The notes beneath the pieces are model-generated. The model saw only the letters and a list, made by a program, of their open reading frames with translations. It was not told the DNA's origin and made no database searches. 64,000 bases of DNA from contig NC_083575.1 of the NCBI RefSeq assembly GCF_027579695.1, forward strand, positions 30,235,382 through 30,299,381. Reading direction: 5' to 3'. The position numbers were made by a program, and so were the translations under genes. Of the stretch, positions 1 to 12,081 are shown one piece after another. Each line of letters starts with the position of its first letter. Positions within the stretch are counted from its first letter, which is position 1. Source of the stretch: Neoarius graeffei (Eukaryota; Chordata; Actinopteri; Siluriformes; Ariidae).

Positions 1-249
1 AACAGGACAGTGCTATCCTGTGGGCCCCTGCTGTGCATCATCAGGGAATCAGGCACATCTCTGAAAGAGACACAGGAGGTCCTTAGTTTATCATTCTTGG
101 AGGCCATTTGGGCCTCCCTGGGGGTGTGATGGAATTTCTTGTAAGCAAGCTTGCCTAGTTTTATAATCTGAGAGTACCAGATTGTCCACTGTTAGATCAA
201 TATCTCTCATGGTGAGATTTGATCCTATAACAATGAGATTCAATGCAAT
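1..249. other. flank without recognised gene
   Basis: No gene or repeat family is recognised here. The right edge runs into the 11-bp target-site duplication of the first Rex3 copy at 250-260. Confidence 0.5.
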
Positions 250-260
250 AAGATGTGATG

Positions 261-3200
261 CCCCCTCCTAGAACTGCCACCTTATTGTGGTGGAGGGGTT
301 TGTGTGCTTGAATGATCCTAGGAGCTATGTTGTCGGGGCATTATGCCCGTTAGGGTCTCCCAAGGCAAACAGGTCCTAGGTGACAGGCCAGACCAAGAGC
401 AGTTCACTAAACCCCTTATGGAAATTAATAAAACAAGGACAGTGACATCGCCCGGTATGGCACAGCCGGAGCCCCACCCTGGAGCCAGGCCCAGGGTTGG
501 GGCTCGTATGCGAGCGCCTGGTGGCCGGGCTTTTGTCCACGGGGCCCGGCCGGGCTCAGCCCAAAGCAGCAACGTGGGTCCGACCTCCTGTGGGTTCACC
601 ACCCACAGAGGTACGGTAGTAGTAGGGGGCCGGTGCAGTGTGGATTGGGTGGCAGTCGAAGGCAGGGGCCTCGACGACCTGATCCCTGAACACAGCAGCT
701 AGCTGTTGGGACATGGAATGTCACTTTGCTGGGGGGGAAAGAGCCTGAGCTTGTGCGGGATGTTGAGAGGTACTGGCTAGAGATAGTCAGGCTCACCTCC
801 ATGTACAGCTTGGGCTCCGGAACCCAGCTCCTTGAGAGAGGCTGGACTCTCCACTTCTCTGGAGTCGCCCACGGTGAGCGGCAGTGGGCTGGTGTGGGCT
901 TGCTTATAGCTCCACAGCTCAGCCACCATGTGTTGGAGTTTACCCCAGTGAACGAGAGGGTCGCCTCTCTGCACCTTTGGGTTGAGGAGAGGGCTCTTGC
1001 TGTTGTTTGTGCCTATGGACCGAATAGCAGTATAGAGTATTCAGCCTTCTTGGAGTCCCTGGGAGAGGTACTGAGAGGTGCTCAGACTGGGGACTCCATT
1101 GTTCTACTGGGGGACTTCAACGCTCATGTGGGCAACGACAGTGACACCTGGAGGGGCATGATTGGGAGAAACAGCCTCCCCGATCTGAACCCGAGTGGTG
1201 TTTTCTTATTGGACTTTTGTGCTAGTCACGGTTTGTCCATAACAAACACCATGTTCGAGCATAGGGGTGTCCATAAGTGCACGTGGCACCTTAGGTCGGA
1301 GGTCGATGATTGACTTTGTTGTCATTTCATCTGATCTCCGGCCCTATGTCTTGGACACTCAGGTGAAGAGAGAGGCTGAGCTGTCAACTGATCACCACCT
1401 GATGGTGAGTTGGATCCGCTGGCAGAGGAGGAAGCCGGACAGACCTGGCAGGCCCAAACGTATGGTGAGGGTCTGCTGGGAACATCTGGCCGAGCACTCT
1501 GTCGGGCAGGTCTAATTCCCACCTCTGGGAAAGCTTCTCCCAGCTCCCGAGGGAGGCGAGGGACATTGAGTCTGAGTGGACCATGTTCTCTGCCTCCATT
1601 GTTGATGCAGCTGTTCGGAGCTGTGGCCGCAAGGTCTCTGGTGCCTGTTGTGGCGGCAATCCCTGAACCCGGTGGTGGACACTGGAAGTAAGGGATGCCG
1701 TCAAGCTGAAGAAGGAGTCCTATTGGGCCATGTTGGCCTCCGGGACTCCTGAGGCAGCTGATGGGTATCGGCAGGCCAGGCATGCCGCAGCTCGGGCAGT
1801 TGCAGAGGCAAAAACTCAGAACTGGGAGGAGTTTGGTGAGGCCATGGAGGAGGACTATCGGTCAGCCTTGAAGAAATTCTGGCAAACCATCCGGCGCCTC
1901 AGGAGGGAGAAGCAGTACTCTGCCAACACTGTTTACAGTGTGGGTGGGGAGCTGTTGATCTCGACTGGGGATATTGTCAGGCGGTGGAAGGAATACTTCA
2001 AGGATCTCCTCAATCTCACCATCATGTCTTCCATTGCGGAAGCGGAGGCTGATGACTCAGAGGTGGACTCGTCCATTGCCCAAGCCGAAGTCACTGAGGT
2101 GGTTTGAAAGCTCCTCGGTGGCAAGGTACCAGGGGTGGATGAGATCTGCCCTGAGTATCTCAAGTCTCTGGATGTTGTGGGGCTGTCTTGGCTGACAAAC
2201 CTCTGCAACATCACGTGGTGGTTGGGGACAGTGCCTCTGGAGTGGTAGACCAGGGTGGTGGTCCCTCTTTTCAAGAAAGGGGACCGGAGAGTGTGCACCA
2301 ATTATAGGGGAATCACACTTCTCAGCCTCCCTGGGAAGGTTTACTCCAGGGTACTGGAGAGGAGAATTCAGCCGATAGTCGAACTTCGGATCCAGGAGGA
2401 ACAATGCAGTTTTCGTCCTGGTTGTGGAACACTGGACCAGCTCTATACCCTTCATAGGGTGATCAAGGGTTCATGGGAGTTTGCCCAACCAGTCCACATG
2501 TGCTTTGTGGATCTGGAGAAGGCATTCGACTGTGTCCCTTGTGGTATTCTGTGGGGGGTGCTTCGGGAGTATGGGGTTTGGGGCTCTTTGTTAAGGGCAG
2601 TCCAGTCCCTGTATGAACGGAGCAGGATTCTGGTTTGCATTGCGGGCAGTAAGTCAGACCTGTTCCCAGTGCAAGTTGGACTCCGGCAGGGCTGCCCTTT
2701 GTCACTGGTTCTGTTCATAATTTTTATGGACAGAATTTCTAGGAGCAGCTAGGGGCCGGAGGGAGTCCTGTTTGGGAACCACAGGATTTTATCACTGCTT
2801 TTTGCAGATGATGTTGTCCTGTTGGCTTCTTCAAACCAGGACCTTCAGCATGCACTGGGGTGGTTTGCAGTCGAGTGTGAAGTGGCTGGGATGAGAATCA
2901 GCACCTCCAAGTCCGAGGCCATGGTTCTCGACTGGAAAAGGGTGGCTTGCCCTCTCCAGGTTGGTGGAGAAGTCTTGCCTCAAGTGGAGGAGTTTAAGTA
3001 TCTCAGGATCTTGTTCACGAGTGAGGGAAGGATGGCGTGTGAGATCAACAGGCAGATTGGCGGTCTGTCATGGTGAAGAAGGAGCTGAGCCAAAAGCCGA
3101 AGCTCTCGATTTACCAGTCGATCTACGTTCCGACTCTCACCTATGGTCATGAGCTTTGGGTAATGACTGAAAGAACAAGATTGTGGATACAAGCGGCCGA

Positions 3201-3584
3201 AATGAGTTTCCTTCGCAGGGTGGCTGGGCACTCCCTTAGAGATAGGGTGAGAAGCACAGTCACTCGGGAGGAGCTTGGAGTAGAGCCGCTGCTCCTCCAC
3301 ATCGAGAGGAATCAGCTGAAGTGGCTCGGGCATCTCTTTCGGATGCCTCCTGGATGCCTCCCTGGGGAGGTGTTCCAGGCATGTCCCCCCAGGAGGAGGC
3401 CCTGGGAAAAGACCCAGGACATGCTGGAGGGACTATGTCTCTTGGCTGGCCTGGGAATGCCTCGGTGTTCTTCCCAAGGAGCTGGCTGAGGTGTCTGGGG
3501 AGAGGGAAGTTTGGGCTTCCATGCTCAGACTGCTGCCTCCGTGACCCAGCTCTGGATAACTGGATGAAGATGAGATGAGATGAG
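261..3584 (+). mobile_element. Rex3 (RTE clade) LINE, degenerate copy 1
   Basis: This is a full-length non-LTR retrotransposon of the fish Rex3 family. It aligns along its length with a better preserved copy at 32355-35693. It is bounded by the direct repeat AAGATGTGATG (250-260 and 3585-3595), an 11-bp target-site duplication. The 3' end is a GATGA-type tail, as expected for RTE elements. The family call rests on the reverse transcriptase sequence and on copy 2 containing what I remember as the standard Rex3 PCR primer sites. The leader (261-690) is GC-rich and shared by both copies. Confidence 0.92.
690..3489 (+). pseudogene. Rex3 endonuclease/reverse transcriptase, broken
   Basis: The remains of the single Rex3 polyprotein: an apurinic-type endonuclease ([10 protein letters not shown] near 1105-1135) followed by reverse transcriptase. 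The RT part is spread over several frames: FKKGDRRV near 2270, FVDLEKAFD near 2505, GLRQGCPLS near 2680 and FADDVVLL near 2800. Compared with copy 2 it has lost 8 bp near 1289 (frameshift), about 37 bp near 3060, and carries several stops (for example 2105, 2246 and 2750). It cannot make a functional protein. Short internal frames are fragments of this one gene. Confidence 0.9.
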
Positions 3585-3595
3585 AAGATGTGATG

Positions 3596-5173
3596 CAACA
3601 GAATATGATTTTATGCAATTCAATATGGTAATTCTTCCTCCTCCATGATAATTCTCCATGTGACTCAAAGAAGGTCTGGCATGAGAAGGGACTTTTATTT
3701 TGAAATCCCATTGGCACCATGGCATGAGATCCACAGGGACAGCCACACCTTCAACTCATGCAAGACTTGGCCAAGAGACCTGATGAGAATTGGGCACAGA
3801 CAGCAGGTGGAGATGAGAGCGTATGCTTGAGAAACAATTTAGAAAGGAGAAATCCATCTACATATAAAATTACTGGTCAGAATTATTGATGACTAGACAT
3901 GTAGCCATTCACCCAATTCAAAATTCAGTTCAATTCATGATATTGAACATTTTAGGTAGGTATGAGGGCAAAATTACCTCCACCCAGCTCATAAGACAAG
4001 ACATTACATATGACACTCTAGGACAAAGGTCTTTATGGCAACACCTCAATGAACTTGCCTAGAAAAACTTTGAATCATGTATAGAAAATGTCCCTCCAAA
4101 TGTCAAATTACTTAAGTGTGCACAAAATATTTCCTTCCTTTCTAAAGTAAATCAGTCATCTTTCTTCAATTAAATAATTCATGATCAATGTACCAATAAA
4201 TCAGTTATATCAACACTGCTTCATATCTTGTGAGTAAGGTTGGGTGTCATGTGGGTTTTTAACAATACAGATGCTAAAACATTGTTGTACTGTATAAGTA
4301 GCTGTGATTGTGTGGATAAAAATAATGTGATAAAAACCATCTCGGGATACCTAAACATTAAATGCATTTTGAAAATGACGTGTGACTAAATGTGGAACTT
4401 TGCATTCTGTGACTAAATGGGGAACTTTGCATTTTTTTTCCTTTGGACTATGTTCTGGTGGGAAATTGCAAGTCTTTATAAAACTGGAAGTAACCTGGAT
4501 TTTCATTACTGTAGATAAATAAGGCTAGCATTTATACACATCTGTTATTTAGGTTTAAATGTTATATGCACAGCAGCACATAAACAGACTGACACAATAA
4601 TCTACTCAGTCGAAGCCAAGAGCCTCCTGATTAATCCTGTAAGAGTTTTGTGACATTACAGTATTTCATTGGCTTATACTGATGAAAAATGTTTGTTAAG
4701 TCAATTTCCATTCCACTGGAAGAATTGTCATTTCTTTATTTTTATAATACTTTGATACTCTGTGTATTAATTGTTCTTCCTTGTCTTTCCATGCGTCTTT
4801 TCTCTGTCCTACATTTTCTTCATTTTCCATGTTTCTGTAATGAAAATGAGACAAAGAGGTTACTTGTAGACATGTCTTTTAGGAGGCTCCACACCCCATT
4901 CCACCATCTCCTCATCTGATTTGGTAAACTGGGATGTTTAAACCCTCCACCCCCCGCTCACTCACTCACTCATTCACTCACTCAGGTTTGTTGATGGTGT
5001 AGTGGCTGGCTGCTTTATGTCCCAGGGTGCCCTCATGTCTGTGTTACCTTCTGGCTCTCCCCTTTTAGTTTTGCTGTCATAGTTAGTTTTGCCAGAGTCC
5101 CTGCTTGCACTCAGCACAAAATGTATACTGTTCTTACTCATTAGGTGACACTGGGCATACCTAACAACCTGTG

Positions 5174-5176
<3 letters not shown>
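3596..5176. other. AT-rich intergenic sequence
   Basis: AT-rich sequence with no recognised gene. Short frames such as 4689-4919 have no recognisable motif and low-complexity, Phe/Leu-rich translations. I see no clear transposon ends. Confidence 0.5.

Positions 5177-5213
<37 letters not shown>
5177..5213. repeat. (CT)n microsatellite
   Basis: An uninterrupted run of about 18 CT dinucleotides. Confidence 0.95.
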
Positions 5214-5216
<3 letters not shown>

Positions 5217-5224
5217 CCTCCCCC

Positions 5225-5876
5225 CCTTCTTTCTGTCTGTCCCTCTGAGTTACATGTCGATCCTGAGACCGAGATGCTGACCTCCTCTTCAGACCTGCCT
5301 GATCCATCCTGATGCCCTACATCTGGCTGGAGTCTCATCACATTGCTTCTGTGGAGGACGGCCCCATATGGACAGTCAAAAGTTGCACTTGGAAGATGCT
5401 CTGGACACTTACAGTAATGCATTTATATCAGGGGACTACAGTTGACTTGCTAACTTTAGGACTGCAGTTGTCATGAACAGTTTTGCACTCAAGTTTCCAT
5501 CAATGAACAGTTTATAACTTCAACAAAACAAACTTCATGTTAAAACTGTAATGAATTTCCTGGTTACACAGTTATACTTTGTGACTATACAGGACACAGT
5601 TATAGAAGCAGGTTATTTATAATCACATTATCCATCATCATCCAGATGAGGATGGGTTCCCTTTTGAGTCTGGTTCCTCTTGAAGTTTCTTTCTCATATC
5701 ATCTGAGGGAGTTTTTCCTTGCCACTATCGCCTGCTCATTGGGGACAGATTAGGGATAAATTAGGCATAAAATTATCTCATGTTTAAGGTCTGTAATTCT
5801 CTGTGAAGCTGCTTTGCGACAATGTCTGCTGTTAAAAGCGCTATACAAATAAACTTGACTTAAATATCACGCCTGC
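5225..5876 (+). repeat. fish interspersed repeat with AAGCTGCTTTGCGACAATG tail
   Basis: This block ends in a motif that I recognise as common in fish genomes: AGCTGCTTTGCGACAATG, then AAAAGCGCTATACAAATAAA at 5836-5862. It also contains the GGGAGTTTTTCCTTGCCAC segment typical of the same repeat. The AATAAA-like end suggests a retroposed 3' terminus. No coding capacity is visible. The family name is not certain to me. Confidence 0.5.
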
Positions 5877-6815
5877 TAATAAACACTCTTCCTGCACTTA
5901 GATCCATCTACTGCTGTCTATCTTATAGTGTCCTGATCTCCAGATCTTTAACCCAGCCCCATATAGAAAATTTTACTCCTCCATGCTCTTCCAGGTTTTC
6001 ATCTCTTTGTCCGTGTAGAACGATGTCTGCAGCAACAGGTAGTCTGAGATATCAGGGAACTCGACACATGGATAATTTTCCAACTCATAGGAAAAATCCT
6101 TCTTTGTTAGCATGTAAGGATCTAATCCCATTGAGTGGTTTCTATATCCACTTCTTTTGAGTGTACTTCTTGGTTTTAATAACTTACTTGTTTGCTGTAC
6201 ACAAACATGGCAATAAGTTCTTATGTTAATGGACCAGACTCCACTTTTGGATCATTAATCCATTTTGACTGAGAATGCCCTGCATGCATGGGTTTATGTT
6301 GGCTTCTGGCACATCCATACAGTTTTAAATACAATACCTACAATTAAAAACAGTTTGGTTTTATTGCACTTATTTAATTCCTGGGCTCCCATTGGTAACA
6401 GGGAGTGATGTCGCATCCCATTAATACACTTTAGAATAGATTATTAGATTCTAATAGAATAGATGAGCCAAAATTATTGGGGATCTTTTTTAATGGGTCC
6501 CGACTTGTTACAAGTATGAATAGGTGGGTCTCAAAGCAGAAAAGGTTGTGAACCCCTGATGTAAGAGAATAGACCATTATTCTTCCCTATATTGGTGAGC
6601 TGTTTTGACATCTCTAACCAAGTTCTTTTTCCATCTTGATCATGAAAAATCTTGTGTGTTGATTACTACCTGGGTTCCTCACACTAATCATTTTACATCT
6701 ATTATTCTCTTAACTATTGCACAAAGGATTTTTCTGCATTTTTTTTTCAGGCCACTTCCTTCCAGTGGAAATAAAAGTGTCTGACCATATAAATATATCT
6801 GTTTCGACCTCACTC
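5877..6815. other. intergenic sequence, possible hAT end
   Basis: No gene is seen. The segment near 6510-6560 ends in GGTTGTGAACCCCTG, like the terminus of a Charlie-type hAT element (CAGGGGTTC...), but I could not find the partner end, so this is only a possible relic. Confidence 0.3.
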
Positions 6816-6958
6816 TGACTGTCACTACAGTCTAAAAAAAGGAATGATCACCTTCGTTCTGCCTATCACCAAGACCATATGTCAACAAAGTCATGTCCAT
6901 GACCTCCGGAAGCAGAACGACTCATGTTATAAATAGCAGAGATTGCTCCCGGTTCAGT
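6816..6958 (+). repeat. DIRS left inverted terminal repeat
   Basis: Reverse complement of 13306-13448 with a few mismatches. Both arms are 143 bp. It includes an A-rich tract (6834-6840) and a TATA-like box. Confidence 0.9.
6928..6935 (+). promoter_or_regulatory. TATA box of the DIRS left terminus
   Basis: TATAAATA lies inside the left inverted repeat, facing the gag and pol ORFs, with a TCAGTC initiator-like sequence about 27 bp downstream (6954-6959). It is a plausible start for the genomic RNA; this is inference from spacing. The right repeat carries the same box pointing outward. Confidence 0.5.
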
Positions 6959-7174
6959 CTCTCACCTTGATCGCCTCGTATGAGACCATAAGTAAGAGAC
7001 CCATAAGGTAAGAAATCCTGATTTCTTTGCTTCACATTCCACTAATTAGTTACCTGCTCGGTACAGGTGCCTTGTGTCCCCGAGAATTGTTGTGGTTTGT
7101 GTATTTCAGGTATCCTTTTTTGTTTACGTTATATGCGCTAGATTTCCGGGTAATCTGAGTTTGTTACCACTGTG

Positions 7175-8550
7175 TGCCTATACTGCTGTTTGCAGCCGTG
7201 GGCTTAGTGCGAGCCCACTAAGTGCGTTTGCGCGCTGGTGTGGGCCGCTGTAATACCAATGTTCTGTGTTTTTTACTGCTGTTGTCACAGCTGGAAATCG
7301 TGTGAGCCTGTCAGATTGCTGTTAAAGGCCACCTAGCACTATATTTGTTTGTATTGTCCTATATCGCCATGGTAAGTGGATTTGTTATTTGAGTTTCATA
7401 CTGTGTTTTGGTGTGCACCTGTTATTGTGTTGTGCTTTTTTTTTTTCACTGGGGTAGCCTGCTAGGTGCGTTTGCACACTGTGCAGGCCTCGGCAGTGTT
7501 CTTGTGTCACACCCTATACCACTGTCTGCAGTGGGTGGGGCTAGTATGTGCCCACTAACTGCATTCGTGAGGGGCATCATAATACTGTGTAATGTGTTTT
7601 TTTCTGTTTCCATCAGGTGCAGGCCACGACAGTGCTCCTCGGCAACACCCTCCTCTGCCATGCCCTATACCCCTGTTCGCAGCTGGTGGGGCTAGTGTGC
7701 ATACATGTCAACCTATACGGAATGTCCGTATTTTATACGGATTTGATTCAATAAACGTAGTATACGGGCGTACAAATAGTTATACGGATTCTTTAAAAAA
7801 ACTTCAATATTTATTTAGAGCTATAATCAATTCCCACGATGATAAAAGAGCGCATAACATTTACAAACGTACTGTACACCACAGACAGCACAAACAGCCA
7901 GTAAAGAGTCTTATGAAATCGTGCGTTATCTTGTGGTAGCGAGACTTCGTTCCACTTTTGATCATGCGCACACTGCACTGCGAGAATCCCGCCAACCCGG
8001 AAGTAACATTTTGTCTGAAACGCGTATTTCCACCTGAGTGACTTTCACGAGTGACTGAAAAGATTCTGAATGGGCACTCCGGCAAGATCAACACAGACAC
8101 TTGCTGTGACATGCAGCCTCGTGAGGTGTTGGTGCAGACTGCTAAAAAAGCTGTCATGGAGTACAATTCAAAACATTAGAGTGACACTTGGTGTTTTTGT
8201 CAAACATTGGAGCTTTGTATTATTCTGAAGGCTTATTGTTATTAATATTGAATAAAAAGTAACTTGGATATATCATTGTTAATTATTATTCAAATTTTAG
8301 GTAAATTATTTTAATTTGCATCTTATATGGATTTTATAAGGGAAATACGGATTTTGGAGGTTGGTTATACAGGTTTGATTGACCAAAGGTTGACATGTAT
8401 GAGTGTGCGCCCGCTAAGTGCATTCGCACGCTGGTGCAGGCCACCATCGTGATCTTGTGGCATACCCTATACCGCTGTTCGCAGCCGGTGGGGCTAGTGT
8501 GCACCTGTTAAGTGTGTTTGCGTGCTGGTGAGGGCCACCATAATACCTTG
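7175..8550 (+). repeat. degenerate ~100-bp subrepeats in DIRS leader
   Basis: A motif containing CCCTATACC, GGTGGGGCTAGTGTG and CTAAGTGCGTTTGCGCGCTGG recurs about five times (around 7175, 7457, 7617, 8401 and 8470). It forms a diverged tandem array upstream of gag, interrupted by the hAT element at 7701-8400. Such arrays in leaders of mobile elements may hold packaging or promoter sites, but nothing here shows that. Confidence 0.7.
7701..8400. mobile_element. non-autonomous hAT element
   Basis: The termini are inverted repeats (ATACATGTCAACC... and ...GGTTGACATGTAT). The flanks TAGTGTGC (7693-7700) and GAGTGTGC (8401-8408) form an 8-bp duplication with one mismatch, as expected for hAT. No transposase is seen inside. 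It inserted into the leader array of the DIRS element and is therefore younger than it. Confidence 0.82.
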
Positions 8551-8608
8551 GAGGACTACTAGAGGAGGACTCCAGACTTCAGACCACCTAGGCCTCTGTG
8601 TGGCTACG

Positions 8609-10207
8609 ATGGCTTCCCACTACTGCAGGATTTGCAGGGCCTCAATGAGTTCCAGAGATGGGCACAGGGAGTGTCCAATGTGCCTTGGAGCTACCCACAT
8701 GCTGGAGGACATGGACAACCCCTGCAGCGTGGCCTGCGACCTCTCCAGGGGGAAAAGACAGCGCCGGGCCAGCCAGGTGGGCAGCCATGTGCGCGAGAGC
8801 TGGAGAGAGAGGCGACGCTCCCCCGACCAGCCATCCCTCTCCAGTAAGCATAAGCACAAATGCAAGCATTCACGTGACTGGCAGCGGGAGTCCCCCCACA
8901 GGCCTGCCCAAAGAGAGGCGCCCAGACCTGCTAAACGCCCTACCTCAGCTACAGTGACGGAAAGTGGTAACGTGGAGTCGCTCCAGATCCTCTTGGTTCT
9001 CCAGGCTCTTTCACAGAGGATGGACAGGCTGGAAGGTCAACAGGGCTTGTCATCTACTTCCCTGCCCTTGAGCCAGGGGGGTACCCTCTCATCCAGACCT
9101 GAGCGCGATGGTGAGGAGGATGGGCAGGGCAATGTGGATGTGCTATCCCTCTACGCTCCCCACACAGAGATGGACAACACAACAGGTGGGGATGGCCTCA
9201 GGGAAGACCTGCATTCTGGCTCTGCAGAACCAGCTGATGGCTCCATGGGGACAGAAGAGGCCCCTGTCAACTCCCTGGTGTCACGGGTGCTGAGCGCTGC
9301 CAAGGTCCTGGGCCTTCAGGTGCCTGCACTGGCCCTGGCTCCTTTGGGAGGAGTTTGGGAGGGCATCTCTCCTGCTACCCCACCACCTCCTATACCTGTG
9401 GTGGATGATTATGCAGCAATGCTCAAGTCAACATGGGATAAGTCGTTGCAACGCCCCCCATTTCATGCAGGCTGCCGCCAGCTGGCAACAGCTGGTTACC
9501 CGGTTGAGACTGGACTAGGGGACATGCCACCAGTTGAGCCATCAATGGCTGCATTGACATCCCTGGGCCTTGCCCGCGTATCCCCCAATCCACGTTGCCC
9601 TCGTAAGGAGTGCGCCAAGACAGACCACCTGGCCACTCGCTCTTTTAATGCATTGGCACGAGTGGCCCGAATGGGTAACGCTCTAGCCATCACCCTGGCG
9701 GCTCTACAGAAGACACTGAGCCCAGACGATCAGGACACCAAGGCCCTGGTGGATGCAGCTCTTTCTTCCCACTCCCAGCTGACGCAAGACGTGGGGAACG
9801 CTATGGCCTCTGCGGTGCTGTGCCGCAGACAGGTTTGGCTGGCGCAAACCTCCCTGCCGGAAACCATCAAGCAGGAGTTGCTGAGCCTCCCTGTGGCGCC
9901 TGGGCATGTCTTTCACCCAGGATCCCAGGAGGTGCTTGATCGCGCTGAACGCACTGCGGCATCTAGGGAAGCTGTCCAGCATGTGTGCCGTAAGTCAGCT
10001 TCAACTGCCAGCTGGGCGCCTATGGGTAGGTATAGGCTGCAGCAGCCCACCCGGCCTCCGCCAGTGGGCAATGACCCGGTGGCCCCACGGGACTGGCGAT
10101 TTTGTGCACCCGACCGAAGTACGGCCCCAAATCCCCGACCCAGGGGAAGAAAAGGACTGCAGCGGGGCACAGGCAGGGGTGCAGGCCACAGCAGCAGTCC
10201 TGTATAG
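8609..10207 (+). CDS. DIRS gag-like protein
   Basis: An open frame of 532 codons from ATG 8609 to TAG 10205-10207. It is the putative gag/nucleocapsid protein of the DIRS element. The N-terminus has a compact Cys/His cluster (CRIC, then H-x3-CPMC within residues 6-24) that could bind zinc. A basic, Arg/Ser/His-rich stretch follows (about residues 45-115), then an acidic middle and an Ala/Leu-rich C-terminal half. I chose ATG 8609 because the frame upstream opens only at a non-ATG codon. The last 300 bp overlap the pol frame. The frame is intact, unlike most elements in this window. Confidence 0.78.
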   Translation: MASHYCRICRASMSSRDGHRECPMCLGATHMLEDMDNPCSVACDLSRGKRQRRASQVGSHVRESWRERRRSPDQPSLSSKHKHKCKHSRDWQRESPHRPAQREAPRPAKRPTSATVTESGNVESLQILLVLQALSQRMDRLEGQQGLSSTSLPLSQGGTLSSRPERDGEEDGQGNVDVLSLYAPHTEMDNTTGGDGLREDLHSGSAEPADGSMGTEEAPVNSLVSRVLSAAKVLGLQVPALALAPLGGVWEGISPATPPPPIPVVDDYAAMLKSTWDKSLQRPPFHAGCRQLATAGYPVETGLGDMPPVEPSMAALTSLGLARVSPNPRCPRKECAKTDHLATRSFNALARVARMGNALAITLAALQKTLSPDDQDTKALVDAALSSHSQLTQDVGNAMASAVLCRRQVWLAQTSLPETIKQELLSLPVAPGHVFHPGSQEVLDRAERTAASREAVQHVCRKSASTASWAPMGRYRLQQPTRPPPVGNDPVAPRDWRFCAPDRSTAPNPRPRGRKGLQRGTGRGAGHSSSPV

Positions 10208-11984
10208 GAGTCTTGGGTCGCCCATTGATTGTCCTTCCCAGCTGTCACGGACCTCCTGGGAGGGGATTGTGCCAGACCCGTGGGCCGTGGCTACGATGGC
10301 TCGCGGCTACCGATTGCAATTTCAACAGCGATCCCCTACTTTTTCAGGGGTCAGGGTAACATCTGTAAAAGACCCAGCTTTGATGTCCATACTCATCAAG
10401 GAAGTTCAAGAGCTACTTCTAAAAGGGGCTATCTCAGAAGTACCGCCGCCCAGCGCACAGCTCACTGGGTTCTACTCCAAGTATTTTATTGTTCCCAAAA
10501 AAGACGTCGGTCATTGGCCTGTTCTCGACCTCAAGCCCTTGAACCGATATCTCAAGGTGCTGCCTTTCAAGATGGTCCACACAAGAGTAGTGATGCAGTC
10601 CATCCAGCAGGGGGAGTGGTTCACATCTCTGGACCTAAAGGATGTGTATTTCCATGTCCCAATCTGCCCAGAACACAGGCCCTTCCTGCGCTTCGTCTTC
10701 CAGGGCAGGGTGTCCCAATTCCAGGTCCTTCCTTTTGGCCTTTCCCTGGCCCCAAGGGTTTTTGCTCGCGTGGTGTCAGCCGTGCTGTCCCCCCTCCAGG
10801 CTCAAGGTCTAAAAATCCTACCCTACCTGGATGATTGGCTCATCTGCGCCCCCTCTCGAGAGCAGGTAGTGCGCAACACAGACACAGTTCTGGCCCAAAT
10901 CCAATCCTTGGGCTTCACTGTCAACCACAAGAAGAGCGACCTGCAACCCCGCCAACAGGTGGAATTCCTTGGCATCTTCCTCGACTCACTCGGCATGATG
11001 GTGTCTCTCACTCCACGGAGAGTGGACAGCTTTATCGAAATGCTGAAGTATTTCCGCTTGGGCAGTCTTGTTATGGCTCACAGAGTCCAGAAGCTGCTGG
11101 GTTTGATGGCTGCAGCAGCAGCAGTAATTCCTCTTGGCCTGCTGAGGACATGCCCCCTGCAGTGCTGGTTCAATGCCTTCCATCTCCATCCGAAAGATGA
11201 CAGGCAGGTGAGGCTGCATGTGTCTCGGGCTTGCATCCAAACTCTACGTCCTTGGAGGGACCAGGAGTTCCTGCTCCGAGGTGTCCCACTGGGGGGCCTT
11301 CCCCACAGGTGACAGGTCATCTCGACAGATGTGTCCCTGACAGGCTGGGGAGCTGTCTGGGAAGGACGGTCGGTGAGGGGCATGTGGCAACCCCCGTGGA
11401 TGTTGGAGCACATAAACGTCCTCGAACTGAAGGCAATCCATCTCGCTCTTCAAAGATTCCTGCCGGTGTTGCAATACCAACATGTTCTTGTGAGAACAGA
11501 CAGTACCTCGGCGGTGTATCATGTGAATCACCAAGGGGGCACGAGGTCCTGGTGGTGCCTCCAGGTGGCGGAGGAGTTGCTGACATGGGCATGGCCACAA
11601 CTCTCTTCACTGAGGGCAGTGCACATCCTGAGTGTGGAAAACAGAGCGGCCGACATTCTCTCCAGGACGGGACCACTCCCGGGAGAATGGAGACTGAACA
11701 CGGACATCATCAGCCAGATCTGGATGCAGTACGGTGTTGCACAAGTGGATCTCTTTGCGTCAGCAGAGACAACACACTGCCCGGAATGGTACTCCCTCAC
11801 GGGGCAGGGGGGCAGTCTGGGCCTGGATGCTCTGTCACAAGAATGGCCAACAAGCTTCCTGTATGCTTTTCCTCCACTCTCTCTCATAGCTCAGGTCCTC
11901 CAGAGGATCGGAGAGGACCAACACTCAGTCCTGCTGGTTGCTCCATGGTGGCCGTCGAGGCCTTGGTTCCAGGACCTGCTCTGA
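9906..11984 (+). pseudogene. DIRS reverse transcriptase/RNase H, one in-frame stop
   Basis: This pol frame carries a reverse transcriptase (FIVPKKD near 10490, SLDLKDVYFHVP near 10627, LPFGLSLAP near 10732, catalytic YLDD near 10824) and RNase H (STDVSLTGWGAVW near 11320, E in LELKAIH, D in RTDSTSAVYH, D in AADILS). A DIRS-typical C-terminal segment (VDLFAS...YAFPPL) ends at TGA 11982-11984. TGA at 11310-11312 interrupts the frame between RT and RNase H; the reading frame is the same on both sides. The N-terminal part overlaps gag in a different frame. Whether the stop is a lesion or is read through cannot be told from one copy. Confidence 0.88.
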
Positions 11985-12081
11985 CTGCTGCAGGGTCAGC
12001 CATGGCAGTTACCATGCAGAGCGGATCTTCTGTCACAGGCGGACAGGCGGATCTGGTTTCCGAACCCAGGTGCCCTATGTC

